Below, one piece after another: positions 1 through 9,139 of a stretch of DNA of 64,000 nucleotides. The translations under genes were made by a program, and so were the position numbers. This DNA comes from Shewanella fidelis ATCC BAA-318. GTDB taxonomy: Bacteria > Pseudomonadota > Gammaproteobacteria > Enterobacterales > Shewanellaceae. The stretch is from positions 186,001 to 250,000 of the forward strand of contig NZ_JADX01000004.1 of assembly GCF_000518605.1 (NCBI RefSeq), given 5' to 3'. A model generated the notes under the pieces. It searched no databases and was not told the DNA's origin. It worked only from the letters and a program-made list of their open reading frames with translations. How positions within the stretch are numbered: position 1 is the stretch's first letter; each line of letters opens with the position of its first letter.

Positions 1-368
1 CCCGGAACAGTGCCGATAATTTCAAAGCCGAGCTTTTGGTAAAACTGCGGCGCTTGAAATGACAAGGTATCGACTTGTGCCATGGTGCAGCCGCGATTTT
101 TAGCCTCAGTCTCAGCACATTGCATTAGTTGCTTACCTATCCCTGAACCTCTTTGTTGCTCATCGACCCACAACACATTAATTAAAAAGTTATCATAGAT
201 GGTGCGCCCAGCCACGCCAGCGATTAACTGACCACTGGCGTCATGGGCAACTACTGATAGTGGTTGGGAGGTTTCGGGCCCCATATGCGCAGTATTAAAC
301 TCACGTACTCCAGCTATTAGCGTATCGACTATTTCACTATTGTCATCATGCGCTAGGGTAATTTGCAT
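1..368 (-). CDS. GNAT family N-acetyltransferase (3' end outside window)
   Basis: This minus-strand frame opens at an ATG (complement of 366-368) and runs off the left edge, so only about 122 N-terminal residues are visible. The acetyl-CoA binding motif RGSGIGKQLM (R/Q-x-x-G-x-G/A type) and the downstream FYQKLGFEIIGTVPG segment are typical of GNAT acetyltransferases. An AGGAGTG ribosome site sits immediately upstream (complement of 372-378), fixing the start. The acceptor substrate cannot be told from the sequence. It lies in the same direction as the lipoprotein gene upstream of it, 48 bases away, so the two could be co-transcribed. Confidence 0.85.
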   Translation of the reverse strand, partial: MQITLAHDDNSEIVDTLIAGVREFNTAHMGPETSQPLSVVAHDASGQLIAGVAGRTIYDNFLINVLWVDEQQRGSGIGKQLMQCAETEAKNRGCTMAQVDTLSFQAPQFYQKLGFEIIGTVP

Positions 369-416
369 CTTCACTCCTTGAAAGTATCCTTGGCTTTAAG
401 TAAGCGCTGATTGCTA

Positions 417-1169
417 TTAAAACCAGCTTTGCTCGATGGCGGTTGCAAACGTTGCAGAGTAATTTGACAAAATAGCACTGTGTCCAGTGGTAAATACTTT
501 AAACGATGCGTCGGTAGGTTCTGTGACAGAGCTACTGGTGACCGTAATCATTAACTCAGGAAATAAGATAGTGTCAGCAGCATTAACGAGATCTTGTGCT
601 TCGGTTAGCGAGTAGTCGCTGTTAGACATTGAGGCGGTTGCAGTAGTGGAAAGTTTTGAGCTTGAAACGCGGCTGGTTTCAGTCAGATTATCCAGACTGG
701 CGATTGTTTTATTATTAGCATCAACTAAATTTGCGTTAGCAAAGCCCTCTGGTTCCTCAATGCTGTACTCATAACCTTCATTAAATTCAACCTCACGGCT
801 ATTTTCAAAGCTGATATTAGCTATGGCACTATCAGCTGGAAGATTAAAGATTACGCGGCTAGTGGCGTAGCTTTTAGCGTAATCATTTTTATGAAGTACC
901 CGCTCAAAGCTGTATTCAACTCTCACTTCTTGCTGATTGGTTTCATCATTTAGCTTGCTTATGCATTTAACGCTGATCTTGTCGGTTGCTGTACATAAGC
1001 GGGTAATAATCGCGTCAGATAGACCTAGTTGCTGTGCTGCGTCTCTAAATTTATCGTCGACGATGACCTCTTCGTCATCGTCAGGGTGCAGAATATTATC
1101 GATATATTCACAGCCGCTGATATTAAGACATAACAAGCTAATAGTAATGATTTTAAATTTAGTTTTCAT
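417..1169 (-). CDS. Exported lipoprotein of unknown function
   Basis: The 250-residue product starts with a lysine-containing n-region and a hydrophobic stretch ending in ISGC, a plausible lipobox with the lipidated Cys at about residue 20. It is therefore probably a lipoprotein. The rest is acidic and rich in Ser/Thr. The middle carries a beta-rich segment (YSFERVL..., SRVIFNLPADS) and the C-terminal part has long Ser/Thr/Ala stretches. I recognise no family. The frame is clean and signal-bearing, so I regard it as a real gene, but its role is unknown. Confidence 0.6.
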   Translation of the reverse strand: MKTKFKIITISLLCLNISGCEYIDNILHPDDDEEVIVDDKFRDAAQQLGLSDAIITRLCTATDKISVKCISKLNDETNQQEVRVEYSFERVLHKNDYAKSYATSRVIFNLPADSAIANISFENSREVEFNEGYEYSIEEPEGFANANLVDANNKTIASLDNLTETSRVSSSKLSTTATASMSNSDYSLTEAQDLVNAADTILFPELMITVTSSSVTEPTDASFKVFTTGHSAILSNYSATFATAIEQSWF

Positions 1170-1717
1170 AACTCAACAACTCGGATGCAGCGATAACAGT
1201 GACATCAATTTAGCATTGTTTTATCAAGGGATAATAGCGATTTTTTATACAGCATAACCTGACATCTCAAGTCATATATTTGACGGTAGCGGTAATCGCT
1301 TAATCAGCGACATTTGTAAGCTTGATACCAGCATAAAATCACAACAACTAGTCACAGTTGTAGATGGAAACGCTATTGGCTTCGACTGATTTACGGTTTA
1401 TTTACACGCATTTTTGTCAATAAAAACAATCTAAATTGTATTCAAAATAGCGGAAACAGAATTGCGAAATTGTTAGCGATTGCTTTATTTTATTAAACGA
1501 TCACTAATCAAGTTGCCGCTAAATTTAATTAATCATCGTCTTGCCCCTAATAGACTGTTTCACAGCTTTACATTTGCCTAACAGAGAATCATTAAAAAAT
1601 TGTTAATAATATTGTAAATGGGATGTATTATCATTTGCGTTCGTGTAACATCCGTGTAAATCAAGATGGTCAGTATTTATTACGAGTTAAATTTTTAGCA
1701 ATATTTAAGGTATTTGT
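1170..1717. other. Divergent intergenic region, promoter side of the imelysin cluster
   Basis: This 548-base gap separates the lipoprotein gene (minus strand) from the DUF4856 gene (plus strand), so it must hold promoters for both. It is AT-rich from about 1430 onward. Apart from the Fur-like site at 1618-1637 and the near-repeat of GTGTAA about 10 bases apart near 1643-1659, I see no gene or RNA in it. A short frame at 937-1257 overlaps the lipoprotein gene and is not credible. Confidence 0.6.
1618..1637. promoter_or_regulatory. Candidate Fur box
   Basis: On the complementary strand this reads CAAATGATAATACATCCCAT. The AAATGATAAT core equals the best-conserved half of the gammaproteobacterial Fur box. 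It lies about 80 bases before the start of the DUF4856/imelysin/TonB receptor cluster, a typical position for iron repression. The second half of the 19-mer is poorly conserved, so this is a candidate. Confidence 0.5.
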
Positions 1718-3472
1718 ATGCAACTGAAAAAATCGATTTTGGCAACGACGATTGCACTTTCAATGGGTTTATTAACGGCTTGTGGCGGTTCTGACTCTGA
1801 TAGTTCTCCAGATCCAGCACCTGTAAATAGCGCACCAACTGATGTTGTATTATCAGATGTTACCGTTGACGAAAATACCGCTAACGCTGTTGTAGGTACT
1901 TTATCTGCTGTTGATGCTGATAGTGGTGATACGCATACATTTACTGTTGCTGGTGATCAGTTTGTTATTGAAGGGACGACTTTACAACTTGCTGATGGCG
2001 TGATTTTAGATGCTGACGGTGCTGAGTCTTTAGAGCTTGAAGCTGAGCTAACGGTAACCGACAACAATAACGCTAGCTTTACCAAAACAGTGACCATCAC
2101 TATCAACGATGTGATGGACCGCTACACTTTTGACAGCAAGCTTATCGATGGTGATTCAAGTGTTTCTTATACGGGCCAAACAGGTCGTCATGTATTAATT
2201 GCCGAGCTGAATAACTACATCAAAAATCAGCTAGAAGCAGATGTGGACGATGGTAAGCTTGCAGATAAAGCTGCAGTTATTGCAAAGCTTAACTACTTCT
2301 ATAGCCCAGACAAAGACACTGAGTACGATGATATTGCCATCACTTTCATCGATAACTCTAAAGACGGCCTGTTATCAGATATCACAGGTTATAAGAGCAT
2401 TAAAGAGAAAGTTGCTGGTAACGATACTGGCGGTCAGCATGAAGACTGGAACAACGGCGCATTTGCAGGTTGGGGGGCGAAAGGCTCAACTACGCCAACA
2501 GATTTAATTGCCGATCTGTTTAACCGTTTAGCTGATAACGCAGTTGCAAAAATTAATGGTGGCGTCCGTAAAGATGTACTTGGTGAAGATATTACGAAGA
2601 TTTACGTTGATGAAAACGGCGTAGATTTAGCACAGTTAATTCAAAAGTTCCTACTTATGTCAGTGGCATACTCACAATCATCTGATGACTATTTTGGTGT
2701 AGACACTGATGGTAAGGGCCTAACAACTGATAACACTGGTCCTGCTAAAGGTGATGCAAGTAAGCCATATACTAACCTTGAGCACCAGTTCGATGAAGGC
2801 TTTGGTTACTTTGGCGCTGCAGTTAATTACCTAGAATACAGCGATGTAGAGATCGCCGGTAAGGTTGCTGACGGCAATGGTCGTAGCGACTGGAATGGTT
2901 CGCACGACACTGACGCTGACGGCAAAATTGACCTACGTAGTGAGTACAACTTTGGCCAGTCAGTTAATGCTGCTAAGCGCGACTTAGGTAGTGCTGACAA
3001 TGCTGCGGCAACGGATTACACCAAGCAAGCTATGGAGGCATTTATTGCTGGTCGTAAGCTAATCAACGATAACGTTCCACAAGCACTAACTGATGCACAA
3101 CTTGATGAGCTTAAAGGTTTTGCAATGGACGGCCTTGATGCATGGGAGCGCGCAATTGTAGCCACTGTTGTGCACTACATCAACGATGTGACGGCTGATC
3201 TAGCGCCACTTGCAACGGGTGGTGACACTGCAGACTTCAACTATGAAAATCTGGCTAAGCATTACTCGGAAATGAAAGGTTTTGCACTTGGCCTGCAGTT
3301 TAGCGAATACGCAGGTATTAGTGATGCAGACTTTGTGAAACTACATGAGTTAATGGGTGAAGAGCCTGTATTAACTGGTGATGTAGACGGTTACATTGCT
3401 GAGCTTGCAGAAGCGCGTGACATTTTACAAGCAAGCTATGAGCTTGACGCTGACAATGTCGCTAACTGGTAA
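1718..3472 (+). CDS. DUF4856 domain lipoprotein with N-terminal cadherin-like repeat
   Basis: The 584-residue protein has a lipoprotein signal ending LLTAC (Cys22), so it is probably outer-membrane anchored. Residues about 38-132 form a cadherin/Ig-like domain (NSAPTDVVLSDVTVDE..., VTDNNNASFTKTVTITINDV). The remainder matches what I know of DUF4856 proteins: RHVLIAELNNYI, HQFDEGFGYFGAA, EYNFGQSV, and a helical C-terminus with WERAIVATVVHYINDV. In other bacteria DUF4856 genes accompany imelysin and TonB receptor genes and are iron regulated, matching the two genes that follow. A hairpin at 3505-3536 separates it from the imelysin gene. The biochemical function of DUF4856 is not known; a surface iron-acquisition role is inferred from context. 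Confidence 0.8.
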   Translation: MQLKKSILATTIALSMGLLTACGGSDSDSSPDPAPVNSAPTDVVLSDVTVDENTANAVVGTLSAVDADSGDTHTFTVAGDQFVIEGTTLQLADGVILDADGAESLELEAELTVTDNNNASFTKTVTITINDVMDRYTFDSKLIDGDSSVSYTGQTGRHVLIAELNNYIKNQLEADVDDGKLADKAAVIAKLNYFYSPDKDTEYDDIAITFIDNSKDGLLSDITGYKSIKEKVAGNDTGGQHEDWNNGAFAGWGAKGSTTPTDLIADLFNRLADNAVAKINGGVRKDVLGEDITKIYVDENGVDLAQLIQKFLLMSVAYSQSSDDYFGVDTDGKGLTTDNTGPAKGDASKPYTNLEHQFDEGFGYFGAAVNYLEYSDVEIAGKVADGNGRSDWNGSHDTDADGKIDLRSEYNFGQSVNAAKRDLGSADNAAATDYTKQAMEAFIAGRKLINDNVPQALTDAQLDELKGFAMDGLDAWERAIVATVVHYINDVTADLAPLATGGDTADFNYENLAKHYSEMKGFALGLQFSEYAGISDADFVKLHELMGEEPVLTGDVDGYIAELAEARDILQASYELDADNVANW

Positions 3473-3504
3473 TCCACCAACGTTTAGCAACACCTTTTAA
3501 GGTA

Positions 3505-3536
3505 AAAAGCTTGGCATCGCAAGGTGCTGAGCTTTT
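3505..3536 (+). terminator. Intercistronic hairpin, possible partial terminator
   Basis: AAAAGCT (3505-3511) pairs with AGCTTTT (3530-3536) and is followed by a loose T-rich stretch (attgtttttg). It lies in the gap between the DUF4856 and imelysin genes and may dampen read-through or stabilise the upstream message rather than end the operon. Confidence 0.45.
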
Positions 3537-3587
3537 ATTGTTTTTGTACTTTTATTTAATTACTTTCTAAAGTACTAAGGGAAAACT

Positions 3588-4826
3588 ATGACAAGCCATC
3601 CCCGTTATTCAGTGCTAAGTGTGGCCTTGATGGGCATATTACTTAGCGGTTGTAATGAAAGCACCAGTAGTGACGCAGGTGCAGATTATGGTAATCAAGA
3701 CAATACCACCTCAGATTTCGACCAAAAAGCGTTAATCGCTAATCTAGTTGACGGTGTAATCACTCCTACCTTTGAGCAATTTGTTAGCGTCAGTAATCAA
3801 CAAGTCAGCGATATTAGCGCCTATTGCACCGCGGCAACGGCCTTTGAGCAAGACCCAAGCGATAATTCTGAGTTAACTCAAACTTCAGCCACCGCGCAAC
3901 AAAGTTGGCGTAATACCATGTCGGTATGGCAGCAGGTTGAAATGATGCAGCTTGGGCCGCTGACATTTGATGATGGTGCGCTGCGCAATAAAATCTATTC
4001 TTGGCCAGTTGTTAGTCGCTGTGGGGTTGACTTAGACGTAGTGTCATTTGAAAACAATGACATTAATGGCACTCCTTATGACATCGCCTCTCGCACCCCC
4101 GCGCGTAAAGGTTTAGTCGCGCTGGAATATTTGCTATTTAACCCAAGTTTTGAGCATAGCTGCACAGGTAATTCTACGCCTGCTGGCTGGGATAACCGCA
4201 CTGATGATGACCGTCGCGTCGCCCGCTGTGAATTTGCAGTTGAAGCGGCAAAAGATATTAATAATAACGCTCAGCAGTTACTTATTGAGTGGAGCGGTGA
4301 GAACGGCTATGGCGCAACCTTAAAACAAGCGGGTGAAGCGGGAAGTAGCTTTGCAACTGTACATGCTGCGGTAAACAAGTTGTCAGACGCACTATTTTAT
4401 ATCGATAGCGTGACTAAAGATCGCAAGTTGGCAGTGCCACTAGGCAAATTTGCCAACAATTGTGGCACCAGTGTTTGTCCGCAAGATGTTGAATCTCCTC
4501 TAGCAAACCATTCTATTGAAAATATCAGCAGTAACCTTGAAGCCCTTAGCGCGCTTTTTTCGGGTAATGAAGGTTTAGGTTTTGATGATTACTTGGTTGA
4601 TGAGAATGATGCAGACACCGCGACAGCGTTGCGTGAACGTATTGCCACGGCGCTTGCTAATAGCCGCAGTTACCAAAACAGTTTAGCTGACACATTGGTG
4701 AGTGATGAAGAACAAGTCGCTTCAACCCATGACGATGTTAAAGCGGTAACCGATAAGCTTAAGAATGAGTTTATTAATTCACTTGCGCTAGAGCTGCCAC
4801 AAACTTCTGCTGGAGATAACGACTAA
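3588..4826 (+). CDS. Imelysin family lipoprotein
   Basis: The 412-residue protein carries a lipoprotein signal with LLSGC (Cys22). Its body has the imelysin (Peptidase_M75-like) pattern: an N-terminal WRNTMSVWQQVEMMQLGP helix, then the SRTPARKGLVALEYLLF segment near residue 170, and a C-terminal helical half. In classic imelysins the GxHxxE motif occupies that segment. Here the motif reads GLVALE, so the His is absent and the Glu kept, as in the GLPALE-type subgroup. Imelysins are periplasmic iron-regulated proteins linked to iron or haem uptake. The stop codon overlaps the start of the TonB receptor by one base, showing translational coupling. Confidence 0.85.
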   Translation: MTSHPRYSVLSVALMGILLSGCNESTSSDAGADYGNQDNTTSDFDQKALIANLVDGVITPTFEQFVSVSNQQVSDISAYCTAATAFEQDPSDNSELTQTSATAQQSWRNTMSVWQQVEMMQLGPLTFDDGALRNKIYSWPVVSRCGVDLDVVSFENNDINGTPYDIASRTPARKGLVALEYLLFNPSFEHSCTGNSTPAGWDNRTDDDRRVARCEFAVEAAKDINNNAQQLLIEWSGENGYGATLKQAGEAGSSFATVHAAVNKLSDALFYIDSVTKDRKLAVPLGKFANNCGTSVCPQDVESPLANHSIENISSNLEALSALFSGNEGLGFDDYLVDENDADTATALRERIATALANSRSYQNSLADTLVSDEEQVASTHDDVKAVTDKLKNEFINSLALELPQTSAGDND

Positions 4827-7072
4827 TGAACAATCTTGCAATAGGGAAAAAACTTAGTCTTGTTATTGCCATTCAACTGGCGTTAGTGAGCCAAGTGTCA
4901 GCGGCTGATAAAGACAGCAATACCGCCGCAGACTCCGATAAAACAAGTGTGAATGACAGTTATATCGAAAAGATGCAGATTATTGGTCATGATGCACGTC
5001 TAAGTAAGCAAACAGGCTCGGCGACCTTGATTGATGAACTTGAGCTAGAGCAGTTTAAGTTTGATGATATTAACCGCGTATTATACAGCGTACCTGGGGT
5101 GAATATTCGTGAAGAGGATGGCTATGGCTTACGCCCTAACATCGGCTTTCGCGGCGCGACACCTGAGCGTAGTAAAAAAATTAATATCATGGAAGATGGG
5201 GTGCTCATTGGTCCAGCGCCATATTCAGCAGCGTCTGCATATTATTTTCCGATGACCTCGAAAATGACCGCTATTGAAGTCTTTAAAGGTCCGGCGGCGA
5301 TTAAATATGGCCCTAACACTGTGGCTGGCTCGTTAAATATGGTGACCCGTGCTGTTCCACAAAGCAGTGAAGGCTTAATCGATGTCTCAGCTGGTAGCGA
5401 TGGCTTTGCAAAAGCTCATGGCTATTACGGTAATACTATCGACAATTTTGGCTTTTTAATTGAAGGCGTGCATATGCGTGCCGATGGTTTTAAAGAGCTA
5501 GATGGTGGCGGTGATACTGGTTTTGAGAAAAACGATATTATGGCGAAGTTGCGTTATGACTTAGCCGGTGATGCGTTTGATCAAGTTTTCGAGCTAAAGC
5601 TAGCTTATGCCGATGAGACATCTGATGAAACCTACCTTGGTTTAACTGATGATGATTTTGCTGTTAATCCAAACCGTCGCTATGTTGCTAGCCAACTGGA
5701 TAACATGGATTGGCAGCATACTCAGGTGCAGTTCAATCATTTTATTACCGGTGACAATTTTGATGTAACCACCCGAGTATATCGTAACGATTTTGACCGC
5801 GCTTGGTACAAAATTAACGGCTTCAAACCGTTTGATAATACTTATGAAAGCTTGCAAGAGATCTTAGCTAACCCAGATAAGAACGAGGATACTCGCGCCT
5901 TTTACAATATCCTGACAGGCAGCCAAGACTCAGTCACTGAGGCGCAAAAGCTGATTTTAGGTAATAACGACCGAACCTATTACTCACAAGGTATTCAGTC
6001 TGACCTGAACTTGCAGTTGGAACTATTTGGTCTACAACATCAGTTCGCAACGGGTGTACGTTTTCATCAAGATCAAATTGAGCGTAACCACACCACAGAC
6101 GTTTACTTAATGCAGCAAGCGAACCTTGTTAGTGATGGCAGTGATACTAAAGCATCAACAACGGATCGTGAAAAGACCGATGCTTGGTCGGTATATCTAC
6201 AAGACACTATCAGTATTAGTGCGTTAGATATTACCGCGGGTGTACGTGGTGAATTCATTGATGCGCATTATCAAAACCGTGCACCGGGTGAAGAGCTTAA
6301 CTACTTAAATAAAACGACGCGTATTTGGTTACCAAGCTTTAGTGCGTTTTATACCTTGTCAGATAATGCTGGCTTATTGTTTGGTGTGCATGAAGGTTTC
6401 TTACCAACCAGCCCTAAGCAAGATCCAAGCATTGATGTTGAGAGCAGCATTAACTACGAGTTAGGTGGCCGTTATAACGATGGCAACTTTAACTTAGAGT
6501 TGATTGGTTTCTTTAATGACATTAGTAACCTAAAAGAGGGGTGCCAATTCTCAAGCTGTGGTAGCGATGACGACACAGAGTTTAACGGTGGTGAAGTTGA
6601 TATCTTAGGCCTTGAGCTCACCTCTGGTTATAGCATTAGCTTAACCGACGATATCGATCTGCCTATGTCGTTGTCTTATACCTATACTCAGTCAGAGTTT
6701 AAAACTAGCTTTGAGTCAGGTTTTGATATGTGGGGCAATGTGACCGCAGGTGACGAGCTGCCTTACTTGCCGGAAAATCAACTAGCAGTCAATCTTGGTC
6801 TAGTGAGTGATCAGTGGGACGTTAACATGATAGTGCGTTACATTGGTGAGATGAAAGAAGCGTCTGGTGAAGGTGTAGTGCTATCTGGCAGCACAACCGA
6901 AGCACTTACTGTTGTTGATATGTCAGCAAGTTATAACTTTAACCAATACGGCCTTGTGTACGTTAAAGCGGATAATCTGTTTGATACCCAAGAAATTGTC
7001 AGTCGCCGCCCTTATGGAGCACGACCAAGTAAGCCACAACAATTTCAAGTGGGTTATCAATACCGCTTTTAA
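4826..7072 (+). CDS. TonB-dependent receptor, FecA-like
   Basis: This 748-residue outer-membrane receptor has a signal peptide ending near VSA-AD and a TonB box-like segment YIEKMQIIGHD. The plug domain contains DINRVLYSVPGVNIREEDG, RPNIGFRGATPERSKKINIM and VFKGPAAIKYGPNTVAGSLN, the pattern of the FecA (ferric citrate) branch. The C-terminus ends in an aromatic beta strand (FQVGYQYRF), required for barrel insertion. The gene starts with ATG overlapping the imelysin stop (TAATG). The true ligand could be ferric citrate, another iron chelate or another metal complex. No FecIR-type sigma/anti-sigma pair is nearby, so control probably comes from the Fur-like site upstream. Confidence 0.9.
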   Translation: MNNLAIGKKLSLVIAIQLALVSQVSAADKDSNTAADSDKTSVNDSYIEKMQIIGHDARLSKQTGSATLIDELELEQFKFDDINRVLYSVPGVNIREEDGYGLRPNIGFRGATPERSKKINIMEDGVLIGPAPYSAASAYYFPMTSKMTAIEVFKGPAAIKYGPNTVAGSLNMVTRAVPQSSEGLIDVSAGSDGFAKAHGYYGNTIDNFGFLIEGVHMRADGFKELDGGGDTGFEKNDIMAKLRYDLAGDAFDQVFELKLAYADETSDETYLGLTDDDFAVNPNRRYVASQLDNMDWQHTQVQFNHFITGDNFDVTTRVYRNDFDRAWYKINGFKPFDNTYESLQEILANPDKNEDTRAFYNILTGSQDSVTEAQKLILGNNDRTYYSQGIQSDLNLQLELFGLQHQFATGVRFHQDQIERNHTTDVYLMQQANLVSDGSDTKASTTDREKTDAWSVYLQDTISISALDITAGVRGEFIDAHYQNRAPGEELNYLNKTTRIWLPSFSAFYTLSDNAGLLFGVHEGFLPTSPKQDPSIDVESSINYELGGRYNDGNFNLELIGFFNDISNLKEGCQFSSCGSDDDTEFNGGEVDILGLELTSGYSISLTDDIDLPMSLSYTYTQSEFKTSFESGFDMWGNVTAGDELPYLPENQLAVNLGLVSDQWDVNMIVRYIGEMKEASGEGVVLSGSTTEALTVVDMSASYNFNQYGLVYVKADNLFDTQEIVSRRPYGARPSKPQQFQVGYQYRF

Positions 7073-7078
7073 GAAGTT

Positions 7079-7104
7079 GGCGGTGGCTTAATTAAGCCAC
7101 CGCC
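7079..7104 (+). repeat. 26-bp perfect palindrome between receptor and hydroxylase genes
   Basis: GGCGGTGGCTTAA is followed directly by its exact reverse complement. As RNA it would fold into a very stable hairpin just after the receptor stop codon. There is no strong T-run after it, so it could be a weak terminator, an mRNA 3' stabiliser, or a structure limiting translation of the next gene, whose start region begins within a few bases. Confidence 0.7.
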
Positions 7105-7107
7105 TGT

Positions 7108-8127
7108 TTGATACTGGAGTATCGTATCGACACCATAATTACGTTTTTTAATACCAATTTAGGCGATCTGCTTAACTATCCCTTTGATAGCAGTAAGCGG
7201 ATTTTTATCGGCTATTTAATCGGCGCGGTCGTATTAGCCTTGCCTGTATATTTTGCGGCAACTAAAGCAGACAATCCATCGACAAGAGGCATTAAAGGTT
7301 TTGCGGCGTTTTTATTGCCAAAAGCGGTGTTTTTAGCCCCGTCTGCGAAACTTGATTATCAGTTGTTTGTGCTAAATAAACTGATAAAAGCAGCCCTGTT
7401 TGCACCATTAATGCTCACTATGGTGCCAGTTGCATTAAGTGTGTCATCGGCATTAGAGTCGCTATTTGGCGGTGGATTAATGTTAGATGCCGCCCCTTGG
7501 CTAGTGATGAGCTTATTTACTATCCTGCTATTTATTCTTGATGATTTTACGCGTTTTTTACTGCATTACATTTTGCACAAAGTGCCTTGGTTATGGCAAT
7601 TTCATAAAGTGCACCATTCAGCCACAGTGCTGACCCCGTTTACCATTTACCGAACCCACCCAGTAGAAAGTTATCTGTATGGCTGCCGTATGGCATTATC
7701 GCAAGGCATTGCGGTGGGCATTGGTTACGCAGTATTTGGTCCAACCCTGAAAATGTACGACATACTCGGCGCTAACGTATTTGTGTTTGCATTTAACGTA
7801 CTTGGTGCCAACTTACGCCATAGCCACATTTGGCTCAGTTGGGGAGATAAGCTTGAGAATTGGTTTATTAGCCCGGCACAGCATCAAGTGCATCATAGCG
7901 ACGCCATAGAGCACCGTGATACTAATTTAGGTTCAGCTTTGGCAATTTGGGATCGCATGGCAGGTTGCTTAATTAAAGCGAGCAGTGTCAGCAAGTTGAC
8001 CTTAGGTGTAGGTCAATTTAATGGGCACGATAGCTTATGGGGCATTTATAGCGATCCATTTAAGCAAATCTTTAATCGCTGCCGACAAACAATTAGCCGT
8101 ATTTGGCAAAGAAACCAAGCATCTTAG
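7108..8127 (+). CDS. Sterol desaturase / fatty acid hydroxylase family membrane protein
   Basis: The roughly 335-residue integral membrane protein has hydrophobic segments near residues 25-50, 85-115 and 130-150. The family's metal-binding histidine boxes follow: HYILH (HxxxH), HKVHH (HxxHH), and later HSH plus HQVHHSDAIEHRD. These ligate a di-iron centre that hydroxylates or desaturates lipids. Its start is uncertain: no ATG or GTG lies in frame before residue 100. TTG at 7108 abuts the palindrome and has no ribosome site. A GGAG (7116-7119) is correctly spaced for a rare ATC start at 7126. The gene follows the iron-uptake cluster and may be its last member. A substrate cannot be named. Confidence 0.8.
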   Translation: MILEYRIDTIITFFNTNLGDLLNYPFDSSKRIFIGYLIGAVVLALPVYFAATKADNPSTRGIKGFAAFLLPKAVFLAPSAKLDYQLFVLNKLIKAALFAPLMLTMVPVALSVSSALESLFGGGLMLDAAPWLVMSLFTILLFILDDFTRFLLHYILHKVPWLWQFHKVHHSATVLTPFTIYRTHPVESYLYGCRMALSQGIAVGIGYAVFGPTLKMYDILGANVFVFAFNVLGANLRHSHIWLSWGDKLENWFISPAQHQVHHSDAIEHRDTNLGSALAIWDRMAGCLIKASSVSKLTLGVGQFNGHDSLWGIYSDPFKQIFNRCRQTISRIWQRNQAS

Positions 8128-8219
8128 CCATTGCCTGCCAGCTCATCGGGTGAGTCAAAAGCAAAACTTGTTATACACTGACGCACTATTTTTATGGCTA
8201 ATCAAATATTTGAGTGAGT

Positions 8220-8924
8220 ATGTTTTTAAGTAATTATTTTAAAAAAGAAAATCAATCAGTAACTATCACTCCTGCGCAAGCCAGCGATTTTGCTAAAAGC
8301 ATTGCTCAAGATTTTAACCCTATTCATGATGAAGGTGCCAAGCGCTTCTGTGTGCCGGGCGACTTACTGTTTGCCTTGGTGCTTAATCAATACGGCTTAA
8401 GTCAGAAAATGACCTTTAACTTTGCCGGCATGGTTGGTGATGGCGTACAACTGCAGTTTCCCGATGATGTCGCAGAAGATTTCGATATTCGAGACAGCAA
8501 AGATAAGTGCTATCTTGAAGTTCATCGTAGTGGCGATGTGCGTCATTGTGATAGCCAAATAGAGTCTTTTATCCGTAAATATGTGGCGTTTTCAGGCTTA
8601 AACTTCATGCACATTTTGGTGCCTATGATGAAGCAGCATCAAGTGATGATTAATCCTGCACGACCTTTAGTCATCTACGAGAGTATGTCATTTGATTTAA
8701 CGACCTTAGATTTTATCGAAGTGAGCTTAAAGTTGGTTAAGCAAGATCTACAAATCGAAGGTAAGCGCGGTGATGTTACTTTAACGTTTGAACTACTCAG
8801 TGGCGACACTATTGTCGGTACTGGCGTTAAAACATTAGTCATGAGCGGGCTGCGCCCATACGAACAAGAGTCTGCATTGCAGATGTGTGATGCCTACGAG
8901 AGTCGCAGAGTCGCATTTAGCTAA
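8220..8924 (+). CDS. DUF3581 family protein
   Basis: The product (about 234 residues) resembles the DUF3581 proteins of Shewanella and Vibrio. No signal peptide or membrane segment is visible, so it is cytosolic. The N-terminal part reads FAKSIAQDFNPIHDEGAKRF...PGDLLFALVLNQ, which resembles the substrate-binding signature of MaoC/hotdog-fold hydratases (D-x-NPIH-x-D). A hotdog acyl-thioester role is therefore a reasonable guess, not a demonstrated one. A GTG two codons upstream (8214) is an alternative start; neither has a strong ribosome site. A clear terminator follows at 8952-8982. Confidence 0.75.
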   Translation: MFLSNYFKKENQSVTITPAQASDFAKSIAQDFNPIHDEGAKRFCVPGDLLFALVLNQYGLSQKMTFNFAGMVGDGVQLQFPDDVAEDFDIRDSKDKCYLEVHRSGDVRHCDSQIESFIRKYVAFSGLNFMHILVPMMKQHQVMINPARPLVIYESMSFDLTTLDFIEVSLKLVKQDLQIEGKRGDVTLTFELLSGDTIVGTGVKTLVMSGLRPYEQESALQMCDAYESRRVAFS

Positions 8925-8951
8925 TATCGCAAATTGTTAATTTGTACATTG

Positions 8952-8982
8952 AAAGCCGTTTAATAGCTTAAACGGCTTTTTT
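8952..8982 (+). terminator. Rho-independent terminator after the DUF3581 gene
   Basis: AAGCCGTTTAA and TTAAACGGCTT form an 11-bp stem with a short loop, followed by six T residues. Confidence 0.85.
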
Positions 8983-9139
8983 AGTGCCCAACATGTCTAT
9001 CGTGTATTAAATTTGCGCAATCAAACCGTTTCCCCTCTTATTAAATTAAAAAGTGTGACTTAAACCACTTGAGTCATATTTTGATAAAGCGCATGCTACT
9101 CGTCCTTTTCACTTACTAGCCCTAATGGTTAGCCAAGGT

